DNA of 59,465 nt from Acidobacteriota bacterium. Lineage in GTDB: Bacteria; Acidobacteriota; Thermoanaerobaculia; Multivoradales; JAHZIX01. This document shows, piece after piece, positions 1-8,864 of the stretch. The notes beneath the pieces were generated by a model. It was not told the DNA's origin and did no database searches. It was given only the letters and a program-made list of their open reading frames with translations. Position numbers and translations under genes: made by a program. The DNA lies in NCBI GenBank assembly GCA_034211275.1, contig JAXHTF010000020.1, forward strand, positions 1 to 59,465, in the 5' to 3' direction. Numbering within the stretch: the stretch's first letter is position 1; each line of letters opens with the position of its first letter.

Positions 1-314
1 AGCGCCGGAGAGGGGGGACTCCCTTCACACCTCGTCTCAAAGACCCTCTATTGCAGCTGCGATGCCAAACCCTGGAGAGGAGTAAACCGAACCCTCACTT
101 CCTACCGCAAAGGTCACTCATCAAAGCACTTAATGACTCCTCAAAATCCCGCACCGAGCGCGCGGGGGGACCGATGTCACCAAAACTAGCCGGGGCCTTT
201 GCCAACGGTGTGGGCGACTGTGCCTACATCCCGGGCACCTCGAGGCGACTACCCTTTTGCCCGCAAACGCGCTACCCTATCGGCACATCTCAACCAACGA
301 CGGGATACAACTTG
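1..314. other. Leading region without a convincing gene
   Basis: An open frame runs through this stretch into the glycosyltransferase that follows, but its translation before position 315 shows no membrane segment, signal peptide or recognisable domain, so I treat it as noncoding. I see no clear promoter or terminator. The first bases (AGCGCCGG) may be the edge of one of the REP-like palindromes found elsewhere in the window. Confidence 0.4.
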
Positions 315-1847
315 ATGCAAGCGAACGCGCGAAGCGGTCGGGAGCTTGTGGTGCGCTGGGCCTTGCCGGCCATCACGGTGATCTTTTTCCTCGCCACGGC
401 GGTGGGCTATGGAGTCTTTCGGGACGAGCTCTACTACTTCGCCTGCGGGCGGCACCTGGATTGGGGCTATGTCGATCATCCGCCCCTCATCGCGCTGCTG
501 GCGGCGCTGGTGGAGGGCCTGGGAGGCTCCTGGGTCGCCGGTCGCTGGCTAGCGGGCCTGGCGGCGGGAGCCACGGTGTGGCTCACCGGCGAGACGGCCC
601 GGGAGCTCGGCGGCCGACCCTGGGCGCGGGTCACCGCTCAACTCCTCACCGCCACCGCTCCGATCTTCCTGGCGCTCAGCTCGACCTTCTCGATGAATGT
701 CTTCAACCTGCTGATCTGGGCAGCGCTGGGACGGCTGGCGGCGCACCTGCTGAGCGGAGGAGAACCAAGACTCTGGCTGCTCTTCGGCGCGCTGGCGGGC
801 ATCGGGCTGCAGAATAAGGTGGATGTCGGCGTGCTGGGGCTGGGTCTCGCCGTGGGCCTGATGCTGAGCCGGCGGTGGGACGTGCTGCGGCGGCCATGGA
901 TCTGGCTCGGCGGCGCGGTGGCGGGCCTGATCTTCCTCCCCCACGTGCTCTGGCAGATGGCCCATGGCTGGCCTACCCGAGAATTCATCGCCAACGCCCA
1001 GGCGGGCAAGATCGTCGAGCTCAATCCTGGAGAGTACGCGCTGGCTCAGGTGGAGCTCTTCGGGCCGGTGGCCATCGCCCTCGCCCTGGCGGGTCTCGGC
1101 TGGTTGCTCTTCGCCGGCTCCGCCCGGGAGCACCGCTCCCTGGCCTGGATCCCGGTGACGGCCTTTCTGCTCTTCGCCCTTTCGGTCTCCAAACCCTACT
1201 ATCTGGCTCCCGCGGTCATTCTGCTCTTCCCCGCCGGGGCGGTGGCCGCCTCCCGCTGGAGCCGCTCCGAGCGCATCCGCCAGCCCTGGGGCCGAGTGCT
1301 CCGCGTCGGCCTGATCGCCCTCATCGTCCTGGGCCTCGCCGCCGCGCCGCTGGCCAAGCCGCTGCTGCCGGAGGACAGCTACGTCGCCTACGCCGAGTCC
1401 CTGGGCTTCGCCCCGAGCACCGAAGAGCGCCACGAGCTCGGCCGCCTACCCCAATTCTTCGCCGACATGCACGGTTGGGAAGATCTCGCCGCCACCGTCT
1501 CCGGCGTCTATCAGTCGCTGCCGGAAAGGGACCGGGAGAAAGCGTGCTTCTTCGGCACCAACTACGGTCAAGCCGGCGCCATCGATCTTTTCCGCGACAC
1601 CTACGAGTTGCCGTCCGCCATCTCCGGCCACAATAGCTATTGGCTTTGGGGGCCCGGCGACTGCACCGGCGAGGTGCTGCTCTTTTCCGGCAGCGTCGTT
1701 CTGCCGCCGGGCACCAGCAAGGCCCCCGGGGCATTGCACCGCTGCACCGACTGCATGCCCTACGAGAACAATTTGACCATCTGGATCATCCGCGACCTGC
1801 CGATGAGCGCGCAGGAGGCCTGGCCCAGCGTGAAGTCGTTCAATTAG
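315..1847 (+). CDS. GT39-type membrane glycosyltransferase (ArnT/PMT_2-like)
   Basis: A 510-residue polytopic inner-membrane protein. After a first membrane helix (about residues 12-33) comes FRDELYY (residues 35-41), the acidic DE pair that GT-C enzymes of the PMT_2/ArnT type carry in their first periplasmic loop, followed by DHPPL (54-58), also typical of the family. Many further hydrophobic helices follow, and a soluble C-terminal part from about residue 375 contains several cysteines (near CFFGTNYGQAG and CTDCMPYENN). Such enzymes transfer a sugar from a polyprenyl-phosphate donor on the periplasmic face; the acceptor cannot be told from sequence. The ATG at 315 is chosen because the protein looks like the family from there. 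The frame is open further upstream, and no strong ribosome binding site is visible. It has no obvious functional partner nearby. Confidence 0.8.
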   Translation: MQANARSGRELVVRWALPAITVIFFLATAVGYGVFRDELYYFACGRHLDWGYVDHPPLIALLAALVEGLGGSWVAGRWLAGLAAGATVWLTGETARELGGRPWARVTAQLLTATAPIFLALSSTFSMNVFNLLIWAALGRLAAHLLSGGEPRLWLLFGALAGIGLQNKVDVGVLGLGLAVGLMLSRRWDVLRRPWIWLGGAVAGLIFLPHVLWQMAHGWPTREFIANAQAGKIVELNPGEYALAQVELFGPVAIALALAGLGWLLFAGSAREHRSLAWIPVTAFLLFALSVSKPYYLAPAVILLFPAGAVAASRWSRSERIRQPWGRVLRVGLIALIVLGLAAAPLAKPLLPEDSYVAYAESLGFAPSTEERHELGRLPQFFADMHGWEDLAATVSGVYQSLPERDREKACFFGTNYGQAGAIDLFRDTYELPSAISGHNSYWLWGPGDCTGEVLLFSGSVVLPPGTSKAPGALHRCTDCMPYENNLTIWIIRDLPMSAQEAWPSVKSFN

Positions 1848-1856
1848 GTGGATTCA

Positions 1857-1887
1857 GGCCGGCAAGAAGCCAGCGCTCTCAGGAGCC
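1857..1887. repeat. Degenerate REP-like palindrome
   Basis: The sequence around GCCGGCAAGAAGCCAGCGCT resembles a decayed copy of the REP-like palindrome seen at 4093-4121, 12312-12341, 13219-13248 and 28791-28815. It lies between the two plus-strand genes. Confidence 0.35.
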
Positions 1888-1963
1888 CCGAAGATCGGGA
1901 ATTCGTGACCTCGGTCCGTCTCCTGATAGTGAACACCTTCTCAATTCCCTTCGGGCATCCTCT

Positions 1964-3850
1964 ATGACGACGAAGACCTCCCGTCAGACCGCCGGGCGAA
2001 GACCGGTCTCCCTGATCCCACTGAGCATCCTGATCCTGGCCCTGGCGATCACCCCCCGGCCGGCCCAAGCCTTCAACAAGCACGAGCACCTCGGCCTCTC
2101 CCAGGCGGCGCTGCTGCTGGCGCTGGAAGCCTTGGAGGACGAGATTCCGGCCACTGCGATTCGGGCCCGACTCGACGATTGCCCAAAGGACGACGAGGAA
2201 GCGCAGGAGAGCGAGGAGAACGAAGAGACCCCCAGCTGCATTTCCTTCGCGGCGCTGACCCGGGCGGCGGATTTCGTCCTGCACGCGGAGAACCTGGTCC
2301 CCGACGCCGGTCGCTGCCTGGGTGAGCGAGAGCTGGAGGAGCCGGAGCCGGAGTATTGCCGCCAGCCCATCGACCCTTGCAAGCCAAAGATTCGCCAGGC
2401 CTTCGAGGCCGCAGGAGACCCGATGAGCCCTTTCGAGGGAGATCTGGACCGGGCGACCCTCGCCCTCACGCGTCAGCGGCTGGACGCCAAGGCCCGCCGC
2501 TGGCTCAACCGGCTGGCGGCGGTGCACCGCAACCTCAGCCACTTCGAGGCCTGCGCCGCCGACACCTACAACCGCCTCCACCGGCTGGCCCTGACCCAAG
2601 CCTCCGAGCGCGCCGGGCTCCGAGACGACTGGTGGCTGGTGCCGCTGATGACCGAGGCGGTGGCCCTGCACTTTCTCCAAGACTCCTTCCCCCCGGGCCA
2701 TCTCCTCACCCCCCGGGCCAAGACCCCCGATGTCCTCGCCCGGGGCATGCACAATCGCAAGAACGGCGACGGTGCCCCGGCCTTCGTCGAGAGCTTCGAA
2801 GGGATGGAGCGCTTCCTCCGCCACCTGGAAGCGCCGGAACCGCCCCTGGCCGAAGCCCTCGAGCCTTTGGGACTGACTCCCGACCGAATCCTCGACTTCC
2901 GTACCGCCCTGCCGCTGGCGGCGCAAACCTTCTACGGTGACGGCGCCCTGGCCCGCAGCTGGCACCGGCCTTCGCCCCGGGCGAAGAAGTACCGCGAGAT
3001 GCACCGGGAAACCCTCACCCTGCTGCTCCTCTCCGCCCGCTCCATCACCGAAGTGCTAAGCCGAGGGCTGCCGTCCCCTGCGCCGGCTTCCCCCGGCGAT
3101 CTCCTGAATCTGGCCTCCGCCACCACCACCCATCTCTACTACACGCCGTGGAGCGGTGGTGCAACGCCGGATTCCTCTCCGCCCCAGCTGGACCGGGACG
3201 TGATGTTTCGCCCCGGGCTGGAGGTGCTGCTCCTGCATGCCTCCTCTGGCGCGGAGAATCCGGGCGAAGGCTCCGTCTCGCCCCACAAGGTCCCGTCCAT
3301 TGCCGGCTATAAGCCTTACGCCGAGGCGGACAACCTCGACCGCTGGCACGGCCTGTCGCCGGAGGTATCCCTCGGTCTGCTCCAGGGCACATCCGGCGAA
3401 GGGACCGGAGAACGGCTCGAGCTGAGCCTGATCGGTGGTTTTTCCGGCGACGGCGACGTGCGCCACTGCCGCGGCATCGCCAGCGAAACAAGCGAACCCT
3501 TCCAAGACACCCTCAGCAGCTTTCACGGATTCACCGCCGCCCTCAATCTGGGTTGGGAGGAATGGTCGAATTATGAAGCGGCCCGAGCTTCGCTCCTCAG
3601 TTACCCGTTCCTCAACCGTCTGGGCTCGGCCCACATCAATACCTACGCCGCCGTGGAGTTGGGCCTCAAGCGCTACATGGCAGCGGAGCTGGAGACGGAG
3701 AAGTTCTTCTACGGCGTGCGCGCCGGCATCGGGCTAGGGATCATCTTCGCCGAGCTCGGCGCAGAGCGGGGCCACTACGTCGATGCCGCCGGCGAGGTAC
3801 GGCAAACCACCACGCTCTTTCTCGGCGCGCGGGTACAGCTGATCAAATGA
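1964..3850 (+). CDS. Secreted protein, putative zinc phospholipase C/P1-nuclease-like
   Basis: A 628-residue exported protein. The signal peptide has a hydrophobic core at about residues 15-30 and a predicted cut after PAQA (residue 36). The mature N-terminus starts FNKHEH, and an HxxxDxxxxxH motif (HFLQDSFPPGH, H236, D240, H246) matches the spacing of zinc ligands in zinc-dependent phospholipase C and S1/P1 nucleases. In those families the mature N-terminal residue also binds zinc, but it is normally Trp, whereas Phe is predicted here. The first half is helical and includes an acidic, cysteine-containing insertion near residues 80-120. The last 200 residues alternate short hydrophobic strands ending in a beta-hairpin-rich tail, perhaps a small beta-barrel. 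The enzymatic call is inferred from the motif only. The ATG at 1964 directly precedes the signal peptide. Confidence 0.55.
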   Translation: MTTKTSRQTAGRRPVSLIPLSILILALAITPRPAQAFNKHEHLGLSQAALLLALEALEDEIPATAIRARLDDCPKDDEEAQESEENEETPSCISFAALTRAADFVLHAENLVPDAGRCLGERELEEPEPEYCRQPIDPCKPKIRQAFEAAGDPMSPFEGDLDRATLALTRQRLDAKARRWLNRLAAVHRNLSHFEACAADTYNRLHRLALTQASERAGLRDDWWLVPLMTEAVALHFLQDSFPPGHLLTPRAKTPDVLARGMHNRKNGDGAPAFVESFEGMERFLRHLEAPEPPLAEALEPLGLTPDRILDFRTALPLAAQTFYGDGALARSWHRPSPRAKKYREMHRETLTLLLLSARSITEVLSRGLPSPAPASPGDLLNLASATTTHLYYTPWSGGATPDSSPPQLDRDVMFRPGLEVLLLHASSGAENPGEGSVSPHKVPSIAGYKPYAEADNLDRWHGLSPEVSLGLLQGTSGEGTGERLELSLIGGFSGDGDVRHCRGIASETSEPFQDTLSSFHGFTAALNLGWEEWSNYEAARASLLSYPFLNRLGSAHINTYAAVELGLKRYMAAELETEKFFYGVRAGIGLGIIFAELGAERGHYVDAAGEVRQTTTLFLGARVQLIK

Positions 3851-4024
3851 GCCTACGCCGGAAGCGGCGGTCCCGAGGACTGATCTTTGTGGAGCGCTCA
3901 GCGCCGCGAGGCACTAAAGTACCTCGCTACTTTATAGCGTCCTCCACTCCGGGAGGACGCCACCCCCAACCACCCCGGAGCCGACTACATTCCAGCGCTT
4001 CCAGGAACAATTCCCGGGCGGGGA

Positions 4025-4076
4025 GGGGGTGTCGTCCCGCCAGGGACGAGATGCAGTAGCGAGGGGTTTCAACCCC
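4025..4076. repeat. Dispersed 52-bp repeat, copy 1
   Basis: This stretch matches 28848-28899 at 48 of 52 positions by direct comparison. It contains the hairpin GAGGGGTTTCAACCCC. Both copies sit just 3' of a minus-strand ABC permease gene, here 48 nt beyond the stop. Confidence 0.8.
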
Positions 4077-4092
4077 TTGCGGGGCTTCCTGA

Positions 4093-4121
4093 AGCCAGCC
4101 AGAGGCCGGCGCTCCCAGGGA
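4093..4121. repeat. REP-like palindrome
   Basis: This is a copy of the AGCCGGC-loop-GCCGGCGCT type followed by CCCAGGGA. Here the left arm is partly degraded (AGCCAGCC). It lies 4 bp beyond the stop of the FtsX-type permease gene. Confidence 0.65.
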
Positions 4122-4124
4122 GAG

Positions 4125-7100
4125 CTACTCCCCTTTGAGCCCCTCCAGCAGCTTTCCCCGTAGCGCCTGGCGGGTCGCCAATGCGCAGGCCACGGCGCCG
4201 GTGAGGAAGACGGCGAGGAGGGTGAGGGTGAGGGAGCCCCAGGGAATGGCGGCGCCGCTGCCGCCGGCGAGGTAGGGGAAGGTCGAGACGAGAGCGGCGA
4301 CGGTGCCCAGAGCGATGCCCAGGAGGAGCAGGAAGACCGTCTCGAAGAGGATCAAATTCTTCAGCAGAGAGCGGCGGAAGCCGAAAGCCCGCAGGGCGGC
4401 GAGCTCGCCACGGCGCTCGTGAACGTTGCGCAGCAGCACCACCGCAAGGCCGAGGGTGCCCAGCAGCAGACCGAGGCCGCCGAGGGTCTGGAAGGTCGAG
4501 ATGTAGGTATTCTGCACCGCCTTGAAGGCCGCCAGCCGCTGGCCCGTCTCCACCGCGTCGAAACCGAAATCCGTCAGCCCCGCCTCGAGAGCCGTGGCCA
4601 GCTCCCGGATCTCCTCGTCAGAGGCCCCCTCCGGACCCTCCACCAAGAAATCCGTATAGCCTTCAACCCCCGGGAAGTGCTCCAGCAGAGCGTCTTCCGA
4701 AATCAGCATCTCGCTCTGGAAGATGCTGGCATCGAGCAGCCCTACCAGCTTCAGGTGCACCGGCTCACCGCGGCCCCCGGGGAGCTCGATGACGTCGCCG
4801 AGCTTCTTCTTGAGGATCCAGGTGGCGCTCTCGAAATCCGCCACCGCCGGGATCACCGCGGCGCCGGTCTCCGGGTCCGTGCCCAGGTCCTGCTGGAGGA
4901 TCGACCACGGATTCGCCGACGGAGCCTCCACCGCTTCTCCGCCCTCGAGGGCATGAAAGTGGAAGCCGCCGCGCTCGATGAACGCCTCCGGCACCCCCAG
5001 CACCTGCGGCCGCTCCGGCCGATAGAGGTTGAGGCAGCTGGCATCGTCCCCGGGCAGGCGGCGCAGGGCCATGATCTCCACGCCCTCCCACAATGCCTCA
5101 TCGTCCGGCAGCCCGAGGTCGAAGCGAGCCTCCGGATCTCCCGGATTCTGGAAGAGAGGCACGTCGCTGCGGGCCACCAGCGCGTAGCCGCCGGTGCCGG
5201 ACTCCTTGCCGTGGTCGATGGCCGCCGGATCCCGGCGGTTGGCTGCAGCGGTGACGATGACAAAGCAGGCGCAGGCCACCAGGGTCACGCTGAGCACGCT
5301 GCGCCCCGGGCTGCGGGCGCTGTTGCGCACCGCCAGCAGAGCCCAGCCACCCCCACCAAAGCCACCCCTACCAAAACCCCCAGTACCAGAACCCCCAGTA
5401 CCAGAACCCCCAGCACCAAAACTCAGCGCCGTCGAGCCGGTGGCGCGGCACCACAGGGAGAAAAGAGCCAATCCGGTGATCAACACGCCGGCCCCAACCC
5501 CGAAGAAAAGAGCCTCGCTGGGGATCTCATCCCCGAGGAGGGCCAACGCCAGAAGCCCCACCGTCAGCGCTCCGCCCAAGCCGGCGAGCCAGCGGGCGGC
5601 ACGGCCGCGGCGGCGAGAGGTGGCGGGTTCCACCGAGCCCGCCAGCAACGCCGGCGGCGAGACCCGGCGCAGGCGGCGCAGGGTGAGGAGAATGGTCGCC
5701 ACCACCAGCACCAGCGAGATGACGAAGCCGGTGATCAGGCTAGCTGGGGCGACGTGGAGAAAGAGCCGCTGGGAGCCCACCGCCGGCAGCCACAAGGTTC
5801 GCAGGCCGAGCATCAGCAGCGCGCTGTAGCCCACCGCACCGGCGAGCCCCACCGCACAGCCCACCAGCGCCACCACGGTGCCCTCCCCGAGGAAGCGACG
5901 GCGGACAGCGCCTTCAGCGAAGCCCACCGCCCGCAGTAGGCCGATCTCCCGCGCCCGCTGTTCGACTCCCAGGCCGAAGAGCAGCGCCACCAAGAGAGCC
6001 GCCGCGAGGATCAGGAACCAGCTGAAGGCCAGGAAGAGCTGCGAAAAGTCCGTAGCCCCCTGGGAGGCCGTCAGGGCCTGGGCGCGCACCGGCTCGAAGG
6101 TCAGCCCGAAGGCCCCAAGATCCACCCGCCGAGGGAGCTCCTCCGCCAGGCGGGATTCCAGAGCGCCGACATCCTGCGTCTCGGCGCCGGCAGCTTCCGG
6201 CCCATCGGAAGGCTCTTCGGACGCCGAGCCATCCAAGACCGGGCCCAGCCGCAGCGCCGTGACGCTGCCATAGCGCGAACGCCACAGGGCCTCGCCGGTG
6301 GCAGCGGAGACGAAGAGCTTGGGCGCCGCGCGGTACTCGTCCCAATAGGCCTCGTCCTCGGTGGTCACCAGGTCCAGCTCCACCGGGAAGGGCGGATCCC
6401 AATCGGCGATATTGTCGGCGTCGGAGATGCCGGGATATTCGGGAGTGAGGGTGGGATCAGCTCCCAGGCCTTCCATCTCCACCACGCCCACCAGCTCCAG
6501 GGTGGCCGTCTCGGTGTACAGCTGCTCCCCCTGGCCGACGCGGAAATACTCGATCTCCAAGGTGTCGCCGGCGGCAGCCCCCAGGCGCTCCGCGGCCCAG
6601 CGGTTGAGCAGGGCCTGGGCCGGCCCCAGCTCCGGCGCCGCCTCGCCGCTGGTCAGAATGAGCTCTCCAAAGCCTGCCGGCGGCGTCTCAAAGGCGGCGG
6701 TGGCGGCGTAGGGCAGCAGCGTGCCATCGTCTCGTCCCGCCACGCGGACCTTGTTGGCCAGATAGCTGTGCAGGCGCCAGGCGGTCAGCCTCTCCTCCGC
6801 GGCCAGCTCCTCCTCCGCCAGCTGCTCGATGGCCGTCACCGTCTCGTCCCGCAGCACGAAGCGCTCGCTTTCCACCGAGACCGTGCCGTCCCGGGCGATG
6901 GTGCGCAGCTGCAAATCCTCGAGGGTCAAACGCTCCCGCAGAGTCTCCGCCAGGCCCGCCGCCGCATCTCCACTGGACTCATTCCCGGCCAGCAGCAGCG
7001 CGTTGACCCGGCCGGGACGATCGACGGCGGCCTGCAGGCGGGCCAAGGGAACAAAGGCGTTGAGGGGCTCGGTCTGCCGCGGGGTGAGACCGAAGGCACC

Positions 7101-7679
7101 GGGGCCGCTGGCGGGGATCACCGCCGCCACCGTCAGCCGCAGCGTTTGCAGCACATCGCCGGCCTCCCGGCGCCCCAGGAGCGAACCCCGGGGAATCTCT
7201 GCCGCGCGGCCGAAGGAGAGCAGTACGGCGTCGCCGGGCTCGACCCCGAGCTGATCTTGCAGCGGCTGGTTGAGGATCACCGGCGGGAAGAGGCCGCCGG
7301 AGTCCAAGGCCTCCGCCGGCCAAGGCTCGGCCTCAGGCCACAGGCCGGGGAAGCCCTCGTCGAAGCCCACCAGCGTCACTCCCGAAGCCCGGGCGCGGCT
7401 GCCGGCGGCGACGGCGCTGCCGTTGAGCAAGAGCACCGGTACGACGCGAGCCTCCCCACCCCGACTTTCCTCGAGCTCCGCCGCCAAATCCTGCCGCACG
7501 AAGCCGTCGGTGGCCAGGGCGCGCTGGGTGTCGCCCAGGCGCTCCAACGCCAGATCCCGCAAGCTGGTGCGCACCGAATCCCCCACCAGCAGAGCGCCGG
7601 TGAGCACCGCGCAGGCCACCGCCGCACCGGCGGCCACCGCCAGATGGCGGCGACGGAAATAGATCAGGCTTCGTAGCAC
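4125..7679 (-). CDS. ABC transporter permease, FtsX/MacB type
   Basis: A large (1184 residues) permease with an N-terminal membrane helix (about residues 13-33) and a long extracytoplasmic region. Two FtsX-like membrane blocks follow: one in the middle starting near FLILAAALLVALLFGLGVEQ with the typical AREIGLLRAVG segment, and one at the C-terminus with ERRGELAALRAFGFRRS. That duplication suggests a fused double permease that could work with a single ATPase, as in efflux or lipoprotein-release systems of the MacB/Lol type. Its start overlaps the end of the ATPase gene by 16 nt, so the two are surely co-expressed. A glycine-rich segment (GTGGSGTGGFGRGGFGGGGW) is encoded by a 15-bp tandem repeat and sits between membrane helices. 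The substrate is unknown. Confidence 0.88.
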   Translation of the reverse strand: MLRSLIYFRRRHLAVAAGAAVACAVLTGALLVGDSVRTSLRDLALERLGDTQRALATDGFVRQDLAAELEESRGGEARVVPVLLLNGSAVAAGSRARASGVTLVGFDEGFPGLWPEAEPWPAEALDSGGLFPPVILNQPLQDQLGVEPGDAVLLSFGRAAEIPRGSLLGRREAGDVLQTLRLTVAAVIPASGPGAFGLTPRQTEPLNAFVPLARLQAAVDRPGRVNALLLAGNESSGDAAAGLAETLRERLTLEDLQLRTIARDGTVSVESERFVLRDETVTAIEQLAEEELAAEERLTAWRLHSYLANKVRVAGRDDGTLLPYAATAAFETPPAGFGELILTSGEAAPELGPAQALLNRWAAERLGAAAGDTLEIEYFRVGQGEQLYTETATLELVGVVEMEGLGADPTLTPEYPGISDADNIADWDPPFPVELDLVTTEDEAYWDEYRAAPKLFVSAATGEALWRSRYGSVTALRLGPVLDGSASEEPSDGPEAAGAETQDVGALESRLAEELPRRVDLGAFGLTFEPVRAQALTASQGATDFSQLFLAFSWFLILAAALLVALLFGLGVEQRAREIGLLRAVGFAEGAVRRRFLGEGTVVALVGCAVGLAGAVGYSALLMLGLRTLWLPAVGSQRLFLHVAPASLITGFVISLVLVVATILLTLRRLRRVSPPALLAGSVEPATSRRRGRAARWLAGLGGALTVGLLALALLGDEIPSEALFFGVGAGVLITGLALFSLWCRATGSTALSFGAGGSGTGGSGTGGFGRGGFGGGGWALLAVRNSARSPGRSVLSVTLVACACFVIVTAAANRRDPAAIDHGKESGTGGYALVARSDVPLFQNPGDPEARFDLGLPDDEALWEGVEIMALRRLPGDDASCLNLYRPERPQVLGVPEAFIERGGFHFHALEGGEAVEAPSANPWSILQQDLGTDPETGAAVIPAVADFESATWILKKKLGDVIELPGGRGEPVHLKLVGLLDASIFQSEMLISEDALLEHFPGVEGYTDFLVEGPEGASDEEIRELATALEAGLTDFGFDAVETGQRLAAFKAVQNTYISTFQTLGGLGLLLGTLGLAVVLLRNVHERRGELAALRAFGFRRSLLKNLILFETVFLLLLGIALGTVAALVSTFPYLAGGSGAAIPWGSLTLTLLAVFLTGAVACALATRQALRGKLLEGLKGE
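5353..5427. repeat. 15-bp tandem repeat inside the permease gene
   Basis: Five consecutive 15-bp units, two of them identical (GTACCAGAACCCCCA at 5383 and 5398), encode the glycine-rich linker of the permease. The reading frame is kept because the period is five codons. Confidence 0.85.
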
Positions 7680-8386
7680 CGGCCGTCCTTGAGCTCAATC
7701 CGCCGCGGGAAGCGTTCGGCGAGCTCCGGGCTGTGGGTGATCACCACCAGGGTGTTGCCCTCCTGCTGCCGCAGCTCGAAGAGCAGCGCCGCCACTTCCT
7801 CGGCGGTGCCTTGGTCCAGGTTGCCCGTGGGCTCATCGCAGAGCAGCAACCCCGGCCGCCGGATCAGCGCCCGGGCGATGGCGGTGCGCTGGCGTTCACC
7901 GCCGGATAGCTGCGCCGGGCGATGGTCCAGGCGGTGGCTCAGCCCCACCCGCTCCAACAACCGCCGGGCGCGCTCCTCCGGTGCCTCATCCCCTGCATCC
8001 TGCCCGGGGAAGGCGAGGGTCGGTAGCAGCACGTTCTCCAGCAGCGAATACTGAGGCAGCAGGTGGTGATCCTGAAACACGAAGCCGATGGTGCGGTTGC
8101 GGAAGCGGGCCAGGGCCTTCTCCTCGAGGGCGAAGGGATCGGTGCCGCCGATCTCCAACCGGCCGTCGGTGGGAGCGTCGAGGGTTCCCAGGATGTGCAG
8201 CAGGGTGCTCTTGCCACAGCCGGAAGGGCCGGTGATGGCCAGCGCCTCGCCGGAGTCCGCAGCCAGATCGATGCCGGAGAGCACCTCCAGTGGCCCGGCG
8301 CCGGTGTCGAAGACCCGGGTCACTCCCTCGAGACGGAAGGAGGCCCCGGCGCCGTTCTTGGAAGATTCGTGAGACGATTCGCTCAT
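7664..8386 (-). CDS. ABC transporter ATP-binding protein, LolD/MacB type
   Basis: A 240-residue ATPase with Walker A GPSGCGKS (residues 53-60), a Q-loop region (GFVFQDHHLLPQ), the ABC signature LSGGERQRTAIARAL, Walker B LLLCDEPTGNLD and the switch histidine in VVITHS. The GNLD after Walker B is typical of the LolD/MacB/FtsE group, which partners FtsX-fold permeases, and it fits the overlapping permease downstream. The ATG at 8386 overlaps the stop of the thioesterase gene (ATGA), so this start is well supported; the open frame extends further but would lie inside the upstream gene. It powers the 4125-7679 permease from the cytoplasmic face. Confidence 0.93.
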   Translation of the reverse strand: MSESSHESSKNGAGASFRLEGVTRVFDTGAGPLEVLSGIDLAADSGEALAITGPSGCGKSTLLHILGTLDAPTDGRLEIGGTDPFALEEKALARFRNRTIGFVFQDHHLLPQYSLLENVLLPTLAFPGQDAGDEAPEERARRLLERVGLSHRLDHRPAQLSGGERQRTAIARALIRRPGLLLCDEPTGNLDQGTAEEVAALLFELRQQEGNTLVVITHSPELAERFPRRIELKDGRCYEA

Positions 8387-8862
8387 GCTCCCTCCTTCGC
8401 CTCCGCAATGCGCGCCGCCAGCTCTGGCGGAATCGCCATGCTCTCCAACCCCTTGGGGCCGCCGAAGCGACAACAGGCGGCGGCCAGCCGCCCCTCCGCC
8501 ACCAGCCGGTCGCCGATCTTGAACTCGAATTCGTAGGTCATGGACCGCTGCCCCTTGCGCTGAACCCGCAGGCGGATGTCCAGCACGTCCTCGAAACGCG
8601 CCGGGCTGCGGTATTCGCAGTGGGCCATGAGCCGCGGCCATCCCGCCTCCGCTCCCTCGTGGGTGAAGGCGACGCTGGTGCCCAGATGGCGGAGGAATTC
8701 ATGCTCGACGCTCTCCATATAGATGAAGAATCGAGAAAAGTGCATCATCCCCGCGGTATCGGTGTCGGAGAACTCCACCCGCCGGGTGGTGCGGTACTCG
8801 GCGATGGGCTCCATCGAGGACTCGACGGGCGGATTGGCGGGGGGGACGGTGGTCTGGCTCAT
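8383..8862 (-). CDS. Acyl-CoA thioesterase, 4HBT/YbgC type
   Basis: A 159-residue hotdog-fold protein. The segment EFSDTDTAGMMHFSRFFIYM (from residue 30) is the 4-hydroxybenzoyl-CoA thioesterase/YbgC active-site region, with the expected Asp (D35) and the following histidine. Members hydrolyse acyl-CoA or acyl-ACP thioesters in the cytoplasm. It is the fourth gene of the 11916-4125 operon, starting 2 nt after the glycosyltransferase stop and overlapping the ATPase start by 4 nt. That context could hint at acyl-chain handling for an envelope lipid or glycolipid, but this is inference. Confidence 0.85.
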   Translation of the reverse strand: MSQTTVPPANPPVESSMEPIAEYRTTRRVEFSDTDTAGMMHFSRFFIYMESVEHEFLRHLGTSVAFTHEGAEAGWPRLMAHCEYRSPARFEDVLDIRLRVQRKGQRSMTYEFEFKIGDRLVAEGRLAAACCRFGGPKGLESMAIPPELAARIAEAKEGA

Positions 8863-8864
8863 GA